Shown here one piece after another: positions 20,266-30,805 of a stretch of 64,000 nt of DNA. The notes below the pieces were generated by a model. The model made no database searches. It had not been told where the DNA came from and saw nothing but the letters and a program-made list of their open reading frames with translations. The stretch covers positions 2,914,001 through 2,978,000 of the forward strand of contig NZ_CP045915.1 of the NCBI RefSeq assembly GCF_009650095.1, in the 5' to 3' direction. This stretch comes from Gracilibacillus salitolerans (GTDB taxonomy: Bacteria; Bacillota; Bacilli; Bacillales; Amphibacillaceae). Both the position numbers and the translations under genes were made by a program. Position 1 is the stretch's first letter. The number at the start of each line of letters is the position of its first letter.

Positions 20266-20310
20266 CCCCCGAAAGTTAGAGTAAAAAATCTAATTTTCGG
20301 GGGTGTTTTT
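20266..20310 (+). promoter_or_regulatory. Hairpin overlapping the orfA ribosome site of the IS
   Basis: CCCCCGAAAGTTAGA pairs with TCTAATTTTCGGGGG and is followed by TGTTTTT and the orfA ATG. The 3' arm GGGGGTG is the orfA Shine-Dalgarno. It is both a terminator and a translation block for transcripts arriving from spoVB; this is inferred from the structure. Confidence 0.65.
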
Positions 20311-20718
20311 ATGGTCAAATATAGTGAAGAATTTAAAGTAAAGCTTGTCACCGAGTATTTGTACGGGAATCTTGGATATAAATCATTGACGAAAAAATAT
20401 AATATGCCCAGTACTTCTCCATTAAAAAATTGGGTGAGATCCTATAAAGTACAGGGGGTGGATGGATTAAAACGAAGAAATACTAAGAAGGAGTATTCTG
20501 TTCAATTTAAATTAGATGCGGTACAATTTATGCTAGAAACAGGTGCTTCTTATTTAGAAACTGCTGTTCAATTTAATTTGAACAACCATTCCATGATTCA
20601 ACGTTGGTTGAAAGCATTTCGTGACCAAGGAATAGAAGGCCTGAAACCAAGACCAAAGGGGAAACCTTCTATGTCTAAGAAAATCAATAAACAAAAGAAA
20701 AAGAAGAGAAGAAGTTAA
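20311..20718 (+). pseudogene. IS3-family transposase OrfA, ends early at a frame break
   Basis: ATG at 20311 (MVKYSEEFKVKLVTEYL) starts a protein with two helix-turn-helix units (residues 5-50 and 60-110). In the A-rich tail it runs into TAA at 20716-20718. The next frame continues with family-typical text (LTREEELERENELLRLENAYLKKL) to a stop near 20873, and contains the A AAA AAG slippery heptamer (20777-20783) that leads into orfB. A single base loss near 20690-20710, or slippage on the A/G run, would join the two parts. Confidence 0.75.
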
Positions 20719-20836
20719 CACGCGAAGAAGAATTAGAACGCGAGAATGAATTATTGCGACTAGAAAATGCGTACCTAAAAAAGTTGAGAGCTTTTCGAGA
20801 GAATCCGAATGCCTTCCACGAAAAGCACAAGCAAAG

Positions 20837-21703
20837 GTGGCATTCGAACTCAAAGAAGAAGGATTCCGATTAAAAGATATTCTCTTGGTGGTAGGCATTC
20901 CGGAAGCAACCTACCACTATCATGTGAAAAATTTTGGCATAGAAGATTCGGACACAGAATTAAAAAAAGTCATTACGGATCTATTTAAAAAGTTTCATGA
21001 ACGTTATGGTTATAAACGGATTACGAAAGAATTAAAGAAATTAGGACATTCTATTAATCATAAAAAAGTGTATCGCATTATGCGGAAACTAGGGTTAAAA
21101 TGTGTGAAATTTATGCGGAAATCTCGTAAATACAATTCCTATAAGGGGAATGTTGGAAAAGTAGCGAAAAACCGATTATCCCGCCGTTTTAGCACACCTA
21201 TCCCTCTTCAGAAATTAGTAACCGACATTACAGAATTCAAATGTCTAGGCGAAGAGAAGTTATATTTAAATCCGATTCTTGACCTTTATAACGGAGAAAT
21301 TATTACGTTTGAAACCAAAAAGCGCCCAACGTTAGATCTTGTCATGGAACCTTTAAAGGATACGATAGAGATAATAAAGAATCATGCAGCCTATCGTACC
21401 ACCATCCATTCCGATCAAGGCTGGCATTACCAGCATAACCAATGGGTGAGGACACTAAAAGAAAATAAAGTATTCCAAAGCATGTCACGTAAAGCAACCT
21501 GCGCAGACAACGCTTCGATGGAGAATTTCTTCGGTATTTTAAAGCAAGAAATGTATTATGGGGAAGAATTAGTAAGCTATGAAGAATTAAAAAGCCGGAT
21601 TGAAGAATATATCTATTGGTACAACCATGAACGATCAAAAGAAAAATTAGCTGGATTGAGTCCAGTTGAATACCGAACTCAATCCACCCAATCAGCTTCA
21701 TAA
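20837..21703 (+). CDS. IS3-family transposase OrfB (DDE integrase core)
   Basis: A 288-residue frame with an N-terminal HTH_21-like segment (HERYGYKRITKELKKLGHSINHKKVYRIMRKLGL, split here as HERYGYKRITKEL and INHKKVYRIMRKLGL) and the rve catalytic core: LVTDITEFK, IHSDQGWHYQ and CADNASMENFFGILKQE carry the D, D and E. GTG at 20837 is only the first in-frame start; the natural product is the OrfAB fusion made by -1 slippage at 20777-20783. The catalytic frame is intact. Confidence 0.85.
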   Translation: MAFELKEEGFRLKDILLVVGIPEATYHYHVKNFGIEDSDTELKKVITDLFKKFHERYGYKRITKELKKLGHSINHKKVYRIMRKLGLKCVKFMRKSRKYNSYKGNVGKVAKNRLSRRFSTPIPLQKLVTDITEFKCLGEEKLYLNPILDLYNGEIITFETKKRPTLDLVMEPLKDTIEIIKNHAAYRTTIHSDQGWHYQHNQWVRTLKENKVFQSMSRKATCADNASMENFFGILKQEMYYGEELVSYEELKSRIEEYIYWYNHERSKEKLAGLSPVEYRTQSTQSAS

Positions 21704-21743
21704 TAAAACTCTAACTTTTGGGGGTAACCACCTATTCGGTGTG

Positions 21744-22433
21744 TTATTTTTCATTTTTTTTATCGATATACCATTCGTCATTAACATCTATAGAACAGAA
21801 GGAAATTTGTTCCACATCATTAAAACCTCTTTTTTTCAGCTGTTCATGTAGCCAATTCTCACTTTCATCTAAATGAATCAACGCTTTTTCTTGTATTCTA
21901 CCATCAACAATTAATGGTAAAACAAGTCCGTTTATCTTATTTCTTACACTGGCATGATCATTTTTTTCAAGGATCGAAAGCTTACCGGATGGCTCTAGAA
22001 TCGCATATGATACATCCTTTATACTTTCGGTGCCATTCTCCCGGAGTTGCTGCAAAAGATCATCAAAATTAAAGCGATTTGTCCTCATTGCATGCTCATC
22101 GATTTTTCCTTCTGAAATAATAATAGTTGGTTTTCCTTCAAACCATGACCTAAATAGGGGGCTTTTCAAAGAAATCCATGCCGTTAAACGCTGGATAATT
22201 AGTAAAAGACCCATCGGAATTAAACCATAACCAAAGAATAAGTCGAGATCGTCAATCGTTAGTACAGCAATTTCAGCGATCATAATAAAAACGACGATAT
22301 CTAACAGGCTCAATTCACCTACCTCACGCTTCCCCATTAAGCGGAATATGAGCACTACGACAAAATAATAAAATAACGTACGAAATATTAGTGTAAATAT
22401 TTCTTCTATTGACAAGGTAGCCACACCCTTCAC
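21744..22433 (-). CDS. DUF421 (YetF-family) membrane protein, YrbG-like
   Basis: A 229-residue protein with three N-terminal transmembrane helices (about 12-33, 42-60, 66-85), containing the family motif RLMGKREVGELSLLDIVVFIMIAEIA, followed by a cytoplasmic DUF421 domain (about 95-165) and a C-terminal extension. Relatives include B. subtilis YrbG, which also neighbours spoVB. The biochemical role is unknown. The stop lies in the right arm of the split spoVB terminator. Confidence 0.82.
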   Translation of the reverse strand: MKGVATLSIEEIFTLIFRTLFYYFVVVLIFRLMGKREVGELSLLDIVVFIMIAEIAVLTIDDLDLFFGYGLIPMGLLLIIQRLTAWISLKSPLFRSWFEGKPTIIISEGKIDEHAMRTNRFNFDDLLQQLRENGTESIKDVSYAILEPSGKLSILEKNDHASVRNKINGLVLPLIVDGRIQEKALIHLDESENWLHEQLKKRGFNDVEQISFCSIDVNDEWYIDKKNEK

Positions 22434-22474
22434 AAACGATATGGCTAGTTTTCCCGTTACTGTTTGTAATATAC

Positions 22475-23776
22475 TTACAATGGTTGTTGAAAGGGTAACA
22501 AATAGCGAAAGTAAATATAGATCGTTGCAATAATTAACGACAAGATGACAACCGGAATCCCATATAACATAAATTTCACAAAAGCAATCTTCTTATTCTG
22601 CGCCTCAGCAAGCCCAGCAACCACGACATTAGCGGAAGCTCCAATTAGTGTACCATTACCGCCAAGACATGCACCTAGCGCTAATGACCACCATAATGGA
22701 TCTAAATTTGCCATTCCGTATGTTTCAAACTCTTTAATTACCGGAATCATTGCGGCAACGAAAGGAATATTATCGACAATCCCCGAAAAAATTCCTGAAA
22801 CCCACAGAAGTAACAATGCTGTATAGGTCATATCACCTTCTGTTAACCACATGATCGATCTCGCTAACTCATCAATGACACCCACTTCCTCTAATCCTCC
22901 CACAAGCATAAAAAGACCAATAAAGAAAAAAAGCGTGACCCACTCGACTTGTTGAAAAACGGCCTCTGCTTCCACCTCTTTTTCACTGATTACCAACAGA
23001 AGAATTGCACCGCATAAGGCAATAATCGTTAAATCAATATGAAAAACCGGGTGTAACAAAAAACCTGTAATTGTCAGTGTTAATATCGATAATGACTGAT
23101 ACAGTAATGGGGATTTAACTAAATAGCTTGCTTCTTCCATTTTCATTAGTTCTTGAATTCTATTATCATCAATTTTTTTCAATTGTTTTCGAAATAGAAA
23201 ACAGAGGATGATCATGACTAAAACAAATAACAAGGCAGCAATTGGTGCTGTGTGCTGTAAAAAAGAAATAAAGGTTAAATGAGGAACTGCTTGACCAATC
23301 ATAATGTTCGGCGGATCACCAATTAATGTTGCTGTTCCGCCGATATTAGCAGTTAATATAATCGTGATTAAATAGGGTAATGACGGCAACTGTAGTAAAT
23401 TTGTCAATGTTAATATAACCGGTACAAATAATAGTACAGTTGTTACATTATCGAGTAATGCTGAACCTACAGCAGTTAAGAACCCAATTCCAACCATCAA
23501 TGGAATAGGCTGGCCATTTACTACTTTAGCTAACCAGATTGCAATATAACTGAACACACCTGTTTTCTTTGTTATCGCTACTAATACCATCATTGCAAAT
23601 AATAATGCAACAGTGTGCCAATCTATGTAGGAAGTAACAGCATCCTCCCAGCCATAAACACCAGTTAATAATAACAACACACCACCAGCTAGCGCAACTA
23701 ATGCTCGATTTATCTTTTCAGACATTATAAATATATAACTAATAATAAAAACAGCAATTGCGATGGTTACTGACAT
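22475..23776 (-). CDS. ArsB/NhaD-type ion transporter (CitMHS superfamily)
   Basis: A 433-residue membrane protein with about eleven helices. The motif GGTATLIGDPPNIMIG (near 155-170) and its second-half repeat LGGNGTLIGASANVVVAG (near 390-407) are the substrate-site loops of the ArsB/NhaD and P-protein families. The transported ion could be sodium/proton or arsenite; the sequence alone does not decide, and no ars genes are nearby. I start at ATG 23776 (MSVTIAIAV), which has AGAGGAG upstream; the longer frame from 23797 would include it. Confidence 0.82.
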   Translation of the reverse strand: MSVTIAIAVFIISYIFIMSEKINRALVALAGGVLLLLTGVYGWEDAVTSYIDWHTVALLFAMMVLVAITKKTGVFSYIAIWLAKVVNGQPIPLMVGIGFLTAVGSALLDNVTTVLLFVPVILTLTNLLQLPSLPYLITIILTANIGGTATLIGDPPNIMIGQAVPHLTFISFLQHTAPIAALLFVLVMIILCFLFRKQLKKIDDNRIQELMKMEEASYLVKSPLLYQSLSILTLTITGFLLHPVFHIDLTIIALCGAILLLVISEKEVEAEAVFQQVEWVTLFFFIGLFMLVGGLEEVGVIDELARSIMWLTEGDMTYTALLLLWVSGIFSGIVDNIPFVAAMIPVIKEFETYGMANLDPLWWSLALGACLGGNGTLIGASANVVVAGLAEAQNKKIAFVKFMLYGIPVVILSLIIATIYIYFRYLLPFQQPL

Positions 23777-23911
23777 GGAACGTCTCCTCTCATTCATAGT
23801 AAGACAAGTTATATAACCATTTATATTCTATTTTTTTTGAACTATTCAAAAAAGGGATTCTTCTATTTTTGAAGGACATGCATACATAATTAAAGAGGAG
23901 TTTTTATAAAA

Positions 23912-24307
23912 TTGGGGGTGTTTGTTGAAATGAAAACCGTTGTCAGTGTGTTGTATGGTTGGATCGGGATTTTAGCAGTAATGCTACTTGCCAGTATTAT
24001 TCTTACGCTTTTGTTACGCTTCACTTCTTTAGGGGAATCTACGCTTGAGATGGCTACTTTGTTTATTAGCTTTATTGCGTTGTTTACAGGAGGTTTAATT
24101 TCGGGATTAAAGGCAAAGAATAAAGGGATTCTTGTTGGAGCAATTACAGGATTATTATTTACGTTTATTGTCTTTTGTTATCGTTTCCTTGGATTGCATT
24201 TGAGTTTTTCTATAGTTGAACTGGTAAATCACATTGCATATTTGTTACTAGCGATAATCGGATCGATTATAGGAGTGAATTTATCCTCTGGGGAAGAGTC
24301 CGCTTGA
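23912..24307 (+). CDS. TIGR04086-family membrane protein (YrzE-like)
   Basis: A protein of 125-131 residues with four transmembrane helices and a glycine pair-rich GGLISGLKAKNKGILVGAITGLLF segment split between helices 2 and 3. It lies beside yajC-tgt-queA, as yrzE does in B. subtilis. The start is uncertain: TTG at 23912 has GAGGAG eleven bases upstream, while ATG at 23930 (MKTVVSVLYG) has only GGGGGTG. Function unknown. Confidence 0.72.
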   Translation: MGVFVEMKTVVSVLYGWIGILAVMLLASIILTLLLRFTSLGESTLEMATLFISFIALFTGGLISGLKAKNKGILVGAITGLLFTFIVFCYRFLGLHLSFSIVELVNHIAYLLLAIIGSIIGVNLSSGEESA

Positions 24308-24400
24308 GAACCATTCCTCATGGAGAATAGTTTGGCATTAGGTATGAAAAAGGAAGGCCAAACTAAAGAAATATTCCTAAAAATTGTCTTTCATAATAGA

Positions 24401-24440
24401 AAAAAATACCATGACTGCATTTTAGCGTCATGGTATTTTT
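24401..24440. terminator. Bidirectional terminator between yrzE-like and yajC
   Basis: AAAAAATACCATGAC pairs with GTCATGGTATTTTT across a short loop, with A/T tracts on both sides; it lies between convergent genes. Confidence 0.88.
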
Positions 24441-24445
24441 GGTTA

Positions 24446-24709
24446 TTAGCTTTGTTCTACTACTTCTCTTACTGCCGAACGATCGTATGTAAGTTTCGTT
24501 CCATCTCCAGCTAGAAGTACGATCTGATCTTCATCCAACGCGTGTACGGTTGCATGGAATCCACCAATCGTAATAATTTTGTCTCCCTTTTTCAACTCTT
24601 GTTGCATATTACGAACTTGCTTTTGTTTTTTCTGTTGTGGTCTGATTAATAAGAAGTAAAAAATCACAACCATCAAAATCAGTGGTCCAAAAGTTGCTAA
24701 AATCTCCAC
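24446..24709 (-). CDS. yajC: Preprotein translocase subunit YajC
   Basis: An 87-residue single-pass membrane protein with an N-terminal helix (about 5-22) ending in the conserved LLIRPQQKKQK motif, then a small soluble domain (GDKIITIGGFHATVHAL). It associates with SecDF. It follows tgt by 18 bases, the usual queA-tgt-yajC operon order. Confidence 0.95.
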   Translation of the reverse strand: MEILATFGPLILMVVIFYFLLIRPQQKKQKQVRNMQQELKKGDKIITIGGFHATVHALDEDQIVLLAGDGTKLTYDRSAVREVVEQS

Positions 24710-24727
24710 TCATTTCGCCCCCTTTCT

Positions 24728-25882
<1,155 letters not shown>

Positions 25883-26911
25883 TTACATAATTAGCATGGC
25901 GTCACCAAAACTGAAGAATCGGTAACGTTCGTCTACTGCTTTGTTGTACGCTTCTAAAATAAAGTCGCGATCAGCTAAGGCACTTACTAACATAATCAAA
26001 GTTGATTTAGGCAGGTGGAAGTTCGTGATTAAACCATCAATTGCTTTAAACTGATATGGAGGATAAATAAAAATATCTGTCCACCCGTTTCTCTCTTCAA
26101 ACGTTCCACCAGTATCACGTGCAATCGTTTCTAACGTTCTTGTTGAAGTAGTTCCTACAGATATAATCCGATCTCCTCTTGCTTTGACCTGATTTAATTG
26201 ATCAGCTGTCTCTTGCGTCATTTGGTAAAATTCCGCATGCATTTCATGTTCTTCAATATTATCCACGCTTACTGGTCGAAATGTTCCCAAGCCGACATGT
26301 AAGGTAATAAACGCTATTTCAACACCTTTATCCTTAATTTGTTGCAATAATTCATCAGTGAAATGGAGCCCTGCTGTTGGTGCAGCTGCAGACCCTTTTT
26401 CTTTGGCGTACACGGTCTGGTAACGATCACGTTCATCCAATTGTTCTTTAATATAAGGCGGGAGCGGCATTTCCCCTAATTGATCCAATACTTCATAAAA
26501 GATACCATCATAGTGAAAACGAAGTACACGACCACCGTGTTCTTTCGTATCGATACAGGTTGCTGTAAGCTTTCCTTCACCAAAACTAATGGTGGTACCC
26601 TCTTTCACCTTTTTTGCAGGTTTAACCAGCACTTCCCAATCATCAGCTTCCAATTGAGTTAATAATAAAACTTCTACTTTTGCACCTGTTTCATCTTTAA
26701 CACCATAAAGCCTTGCTGGTAACACCTTGGTATTATTTAATACTAAACAATCTCCCGGCTTTAAAAAATCCAAAATATCGTAAAAATGCTGATGAGTAAT
26801 CGAGCGATTTTTCCGATTTAATACCATCAACCGAGAACTTGCTCTCTCCTCTAATGGAGTCTGTGCGATTAATTCTTCTGGTAGGTCAAAATCAAAATCT
26901 TCAATTTCCAT
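25883..26911 (-). CDS. queA: S-adenosylmethionine:tRNA ribosyltransferase-isomerase
   Basis: A 342-residue enzyme converting preQ1-tRNA to epoxyqueuosine-tRNA with the ribosyl part of SAM. Recognisable motifs are [16 protein letters not shown] (residues 5-20), [13 protein letters not shown] (near 160) and [10 protein letters not shown] (near 190). I choose ATG 26911 ([13 protein letters not shown]) because AAGGAGAAGTAAG precedes it directly; the frame is open to 26950 but lacks a ribosome site there. It is first in the queA-tgt-yajC group. Confidence 0.96.
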   Translation of the reverse strand: MEIEDFDFDLPEELIAQTPLEERASSRLMVLNRKNRSITHQHFYDILDFLKPGDCLVLNNTKVLPARLYGVKDETGAKVEVLLLTQLEADDWEVLVKPAKKVKEGTTISFGEGKLTATCIDTKEHGGRVLRFHYDGIFYEVLDQLGEMPLPPYIKEQLDERDRYQTVYAKEKGSAAAPTAGLHFTDELLQQIKDKGVEIAFITLHVGLGTFRPVSVDNIEEHEMHAEFYQMTQETADQLNQVKARGDRIISVGTTSTRTLETIARDTGGTFEERNGWTDIFIYPPYQFKAIDGLITNFHLPKSTLIMLVSALADRDFILEAYNKAVDERYRFFSFGDAMLIM

Positions 26912-26924
26912 CTTACTTCTCCTT

Positions 26925-27125
26925 CTATTTGAAACGTCCGATGATAGCAAAAATCAATGTCAAAATAATACTGATTATGATCGAGGTCATAATCGGGAAA
27001 TGGAAGGAAAAGTTTCCTTTTTTAAAGCTGATATCACCCGGTAACTTCCCAATAAATCCCCATAATAGACCAACGATAATAAAGACAACCCCTATTACAA
27101 TAAAGATTTTGCCAAAATCCGTCAA
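26925..27125 (-). CDS. DUF2905 small membrane protein (YrzS-like)
   Basis: A 66-residue protein with two transmembrane helices (5-27 and 42-63) around a short loop [17 protein letters not shown], the DUF2905 signature. It overlaps the ruvB stop by four bases and precedes queA by 13 bases. The same small gene lies between ruvB and queA in other Bacillus. Function unknown. Confidence 0.85.
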   Translation of the reverse strand: MTDFGKIFIVIGVVFIIVGLLWGFIGKLPGDISFKKGNFSFHFPIMTSIIISIILTLIFAIIGRFK

Positions 27126-28123
27126 GCTTCAGGCACCTCCCGCTCAAAGTGAGCATATGCTTTTGGCGTCACCAATCTTCCTCTTGGTGTACGCTGAATA
27201 AAGCCTTGTTGTAATAAGTATGGTTCATAGACATCTTCAATGGTTTGCGATTCTTCACCAATGGATGCTGCGATCGTATCTAATCCGACCGGTCCACCTT
27301 TAAAACCATCCATCATTGCTAACAGCAGCTTATGATCAATGTGGTCAAGCCCTTCTTGATCGACTTGCAACATTTGCAGTGCTTTTTGTGTAGTTTCTAT
27401 TGATATACTAGCTTCCCCTTTTACCTGGGAAATATCGCGAACTCTTTTCAATAAACGATTGGCAATCCGTGGTGTGCCACGTGCCCTTCTCGCTACTTCC
27501 AATGCCGCTGATTTATCAATTTCCACTTGAAAAATATCAGCCGTTCGTTCAACAATAGCACAAAGATCAACGACTTCATAAAATTCCAAGCGTGATAGCA
27601 CTCCAAAACGGTCACGTAAAGGTGCTGATAATAATCCGGCACGTGTCGTTGCACCTACTAAAGTAAACGGTGGTAAATCTAATTGTACAGAACGAGCACT
27701 TGACCCCTGTCCGATTACAATATCTAAACAAAAGTCTTCCATTGCCGGATATAATATCTCTTCTACTGCCCTTGGTAAGCGATGAATTTCATCAATAAAA
27801 AGCACATCCCCTACTTCCAGTGAAGATAAAATCGCTGCTAAGTCACCTGACCGCTCTATCGCAGGTCCTGATGTCTGTTTAAATTGTACATCCATTTCGT
27901 TTGCAATTATTTGCGCCATTGTTGTTTTACCAAGCCCAGGCGGTCCATATAATAAGACATGGTCTAAAGCTTCATTACGCATTTTAGCTGCTTCGATAAA
28001 TATAGATAAGTTTTCTTTTGCTTTATGTTGTCCAATATATTGCTTTAAAATTTTAGGACGGAGACTGAGCTCTTCTACTACATCATCTTCTTGTATTTCA
28101 TTCGAAATGATCCGCTCTTCCAT
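27122..28123 (-). CDS. ruvB: Holliday junction branch migration ATPase RuvB
   Basis: A 333-residue AAA+ motor. Walker [10 protein letters not shown] (about 60-68), Walker [10 protein letters not shown] (about 108-116), sensor [20 protein letters not shown] and a C-terminal winged helix ([16 protein letters not shown]) are all intact. It acts as a hexamer with RuvA on four-way junctions and lies 18 bases after ruvA. Confidence 0.98.
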   Translation of the reverse strand: MEERIISNEIQEDDVVEELSLRPKILKQYIGQHKAKENLSIFIEAAKMRNEALDHVLLYGPPGLGKTTMAQIIANEMDVQFKQTSGPAIERSGDLAAILSSLEVGDVLFIDEIHRLPRAVEEILYPAMEDFCLDIVIGQGSSARSVQLDLPPFTLVGATTRAGLLSAPLRDRFGVLSRLEFYEVVDLCAIVERTADIFQVEIDKSAALEVARRARGTPRIANRLLKRVRDISQVKGEASISIETTQKALQMLQVDQEGLDHIDHKLLLAMMDGFKGGPVGLDTIAASIGEESQTIEDVYEPYLLQQGFIQRTPRGRLVTPKAYAHFEREVPEA

Positions 28124-28141
28124 ATTGAAGCTCCTTTCTCC

Positions 28142-28741
28142 TTATTTCATTAATAATGCTAACCCTTTTCGTATATATGTATCTGCGGTATCACTTTGTT
28201 CTTTTGTTAATACCGGTTTGATCTGATTAATTTCTTTTTCAGAATAACCAAGCGCTTTTAATGCTTCAATCGCTTCTGTTAAAGCCTGATTACTTTCCGG
28301 TGATCCTTCTACTTGTTGCGTCATATTTTCTGCTTGATAATCAAAAGGCAGTTTTCCTTTTAGATCAAGTATCATTTGCCGAGCGGTTTTCTTACCGACC
28401 CCTGGAAAGCTTGTTAAAAACTTTTCATCCTCTTGTTCAATCGCAACAACAAAATCTTGTACGGAGGCTGTAGCAAGAACAGCTAACGCTCCTTTAGGTC
28501 CAATACCAGAAACATTCAGAATTTGTGCAAACAATGCTTTTTCATCTTGGTTCTGAAAACCATATAAAATCTGTGCATCTTCCCTTACATAATGGTACGT
28601 ATAGATTTGTTGTTTTTGTCCCACTTGTGCCTGGAAACGATAAGGATTTGGACAAATCACTTCATACCCAAGACCATTTACTTCCAAAACAACAGATTGC
28701 TCTGTTATTTCTACTACTTCCCCGTTTATATATGCAATCAT
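28142..28741 (-). CDS. ruvA: Holliday junction DNA-binding protein RuvA
   Basis: A 199-residue protein with an N-terminal OB fold (MIAYINGEVVEI), two helix-hairpin-helix motifs (ILNVSGIGPKGALAVLA and LTSFPGVGKKTARQMILDLK) and a C-terminal domain that contacts RuvB (AIEALKALGYSEKEI). ATG 28741 is preferred over the in-frame ATG at 28765 because GAGGAG lies eight bases before it. No ruvC is present, as is usual in Firmicutes. Confidence 0.97.
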   Translation of the reverse strand: MIAYINGEVVEITEQSVVLEVNGLGYEVICPNPYRFQAQVGQKQQIYTYHYVREDAQILYGFQNQDEKALFAQILNVSGIGPKGALAVLATASVQDFVVAIEQEDEKFLTSFPGVGKKTARQMILDLKGKLPFDYQAENMTQQVEGSPESNQALTEAIEALKALGYSEKEINQIKPVLTKEQSDTADTYIRKGLALLMK

Positions 28742-28914
28742 ATCATGAACTCCTCTTTGATCCAATTTCTATTTATCATTTACAATCATACGTTCGTATT
28801 TATCTTAGCTTATCTTACATCGTTTATCAAGGTAAGCGAGAGCAAAATAAATGAAAGCGATTATTTTTTTATGATAAAGTAATAGAATGACTTTATCATA
28901 AAGGATGGACTTCT

Positions 28915-30072
28915 ATGTCGAACAAACGACAAATACGATTTTTGAAAGCGTTAACTCTATTTAACGCGAGTCACAAAGGACTTATACTGCCTTTTTTACC
29001 ATTATTTTTGAGTTTCAGAGGTTTTTCTTCTGTAGAAATTGGAACTATTTTAGGAATTGCTCCTATGGTGAGTATTGTGGCCCAGCCTTTTTGTGGGTAC
29101 ATCAGTGATAAGTATAAGACCATCAAAGGACTACTTTTATTCTTATATTTTGCAGTTATTGCTGTTAGTTTCAGTATCTTTTTTAGCACTTCTTTTATTA
29201 TTGTTTTTATTTCTTTTATCGCCTTTCATTTTGTTATGTCTCCTGCTGGGCCGTTACTTGATAGTATGGCAATAAAAAGCTTAGGGGCGAAGAAACGCGA
29301 TCAGTACGGAAAAATTCGACTTTGGGGATCTGTTGGGTTTGCTTTCACTGCTATAGTATCTGGTCCTATTCTAGGATGGATCGGTATTCATAACATTTAT
29401 ATTTTATTTTGGATTTTGATCCTACTTTTAATCTCTTTAACATTATTTTTAAAAGATAATAATCATTCGGCAGATCCCGTTTCCTTACAAGGAGTGAAAG
29501 AAGTATTAACTAATAAAGGGTTTATGCTGTTTCTCTTTTTGTGTTTTCTTGTTATGATTCCGCACCGGATGAATGATACAATGCTTGTTCTTCACTTAGA
29601 GGATTTAGGTGCTACTACTTTTTTAGTAGGTGCTGCATGGGCACTTGCTGCTTTTAGTGAAGTACCTGTCTTTTATTTCCTAACACAGAAGATCCTGCAC
29701 TTTCATCATTTATTTCTACTGGGTATTGTTGCCATGTTTTTCACAATTCGTTGGTTGCTGTACGGATTTATTGAATCCGCTGAATGGATTGTTTTTTTCC
29801 AAATTTCTCAAGGGCTAACATTTGGGTTATTCTGGCTTGTTGCTTTACAAACGGCTGTTAGCTTTGTGCCAAATCATTTACGAAGTACAGGTCAAGCGTT
29901 ATTAATGTCGACTTGTTTTGGTTTAGGTGGTGCAGTTGGCGGGACAACTGGAGGGGCTATCTTCGACACTTTTGGTTCTCAAACGATGTATCAATTGATG
30001 GCGACAATGACATTTTTAGCGATGATTGGTATTTTCACCACGTATAAATTAAAAAAGTTGAACGATGAGTAG
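28915..30072 (+). CDS. MFS transporter (MFS_1-like, LacY/HcaT-type)
   Basis: A 385-residue permease with 12 predicted helices, a GYISDKYKTIKG loop between helices 2 and 3 and a GKIRLWGSVGFAFTA segment before helix 5, typical of the MFS_1-like group that includes HcaT-type carriers. The substrate cannot be inferred. It is convergent with bofC, sharing one terminator, and sits where B. subtilis has csbX, another MFS gene, but I see no reason to equate the two. Confidence 0.8.
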   Translation: MSNKRQIRFLKALTLFNASHKGLILPFLPLFLSFRGFSSVEIGTILGIAPMVSIVAQPFCGYISDKYKTIKGLLLFLYFAVIAVSFSIFFSTSFIIVFISFIAFHFVMSPAGPLLDSMAIKSLGAKKRDQYGKIRLWGSVGFAFTAIVSGPILGWIGIHNIYILFWILILLLISLTLFLKDNNHSADPVSLQGVKEVLTNKGFMLFLFLCFLVMIPHRMNDTMLVLHLEDLGATTFLVGAAWALAAFSEVPVFYFLTQKILHFHHLFLLGIVAMFFTIRWLLYGFIESAEWIVFFQISQGLTFGLFWLVALQTAVSFVPNHLRSTGQALLMSTCFGLGGAVGGTTGGAIFDTFGSQTMYQLMATMTFLAMIGIFTTYKLKKLNDE

Positions 30073-30084
30073 TCATCGTTCAAC
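30057..30084. terminator. Terminator hairpin shared by the MFS gene and bofC
   Basis: GTTGAACGATGA (30057-30068) pairs with TCATCGTTCAAC (30073-30084). The hairpin includes the stop codon of the MFS gene and the last codons of bofC, a compact convergent arrangement; the A run on the left serves bofC. Confidence 0.75.
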
Positions 30085-30628
30085 TATTTACTGCTTCAAT
30101 ATCTTGATAGGATCGATATGTTTCTAAAACTTCTAAATAATCTTTCTTTGAATTAATTTTAATGCCCTCTTTTAATTGTTCATGTAGATGCGATTCTAAT
30201 TCCTCGGTATCAATTTGATAAAAGGATTGTACAGCTGCTTCATGAACTGGAACACCTTCAAAGATTGTCAGCTGCCCTTCTTTAATGCCAAAGTATCCAT
30301 TTGCTTTCAAGTATGGTGAAATATCATCCACTTCTTTTCGGAAACGAATAAAACCTTCCTCCTGCTCCATCACTTGCCATTCTTGATATTCTGACCAGAA
30401 ATCTTCCATGGAGGCGATTGTTTCTTCGACATACTCAGTCTCAATATTTCCATCTATATATTGTTTCTCTAGAGTTAGTTCAATTTTTAGTGGGTCTTGT
30501 GACATGACCATTATTTCTTCTTGTTGCTCTTCTTCTGTTACCTCTTCTTGTTGAATGAATGACTGAAAACTAATTACCCCAATTATTAAGACGACGACCA
30601 CATTTAACAATAACCATAGTTTGCCCAT
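30080..30628 (-). CDS. bofC: Intercompartmental signalling protein BofC
   Basis: A 182-residue protein with an N-terminal signal peptide (1-23, MGKLWLLLNVVVVLIIGVIS) and the BofC domains: a four-stranded N-terminal part (LKIELTLEKQYIDG, ASMEDFWSEYQEWQ) and DDISPYLKANGYFGIKEGQL with GVPVHEAAVQSFYQID. In B. subtilis BofC is exported from the forespore and inhibits SpoIVB, so restraining sigma-K activation. ATG 30628 has GGAGGGTCATT upstream. It follows ruvA in B. subtilis as well, here with the MFS gene between them. Confidence 0.9.
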   Translation of the reverse strand: MGKLWLLLNVVVVLIIGVISFQSFIQQEEVTEEEQQEEIMVMSQDPLKIELTLEKQYIDGNIETEYVEETIASMEDFWSEYQEWQVMEQEEGFIRFRKEVDDISPYLKANGYFGIKEGQLTIFEGVPVHEAAVQSFYQIDTEELESHLHEQLKEGIKINSKKDYLEVLETYRSYQDIEAVNS

Positions 30629-30805
30629 AATGACCCTCCAATCGAGCTTTGTTATTATTAGGGTGTCCAATTTTAGAAAATATAACCACAATATATGAGA
30701 AAAGGACAGGGTGCTGCCTTAGCAAAGCTGGCCACAAACCAAGCTTAGTTGATTATAAAAACATAAAATAAGTACTAACGGGAGGGGATTTGATGAGAAA
30801 CTCTG

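Larger units (their letters stand above)
20258..21731 (+). mobile_element. IS3-family insertion sequence, 1474 bp, different from the copy at 7932
   Basis: Terminal inverted repeats share ACCCCC(G/A)AAAGTTAGAGT about seven bases from each end. CTAT at 20254-20257 and 21732-21735 is the likely 4-bp target duplication. It encodes OrfA with two HTH units and a DDE OrfB. OrfA has a frame break in an A-rich stretch near 20700. The insertion sits in the loop of the spoVB terminator. Confidence 0.9.
20239..21751. terminator. Bidirectional terminator after spoVB, split by an IS
   Basis: AAAAATAACACATCG (20239-20253) pairs with CGGTGTGTTATTTTT (21737-21751), with one G-T wobble. Removing the IS and one CTAT copy restores a 15-bp stem with a CTATT loop between the convergent spoVB and DUF421 genes. 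Confidence 0.82.

Noticed and set aside
20554..21701. Minus-strand frames of 114-119 codons inside the second IS
   Set aside because: They lie opposite the transposase genes and have no ribosome sites.
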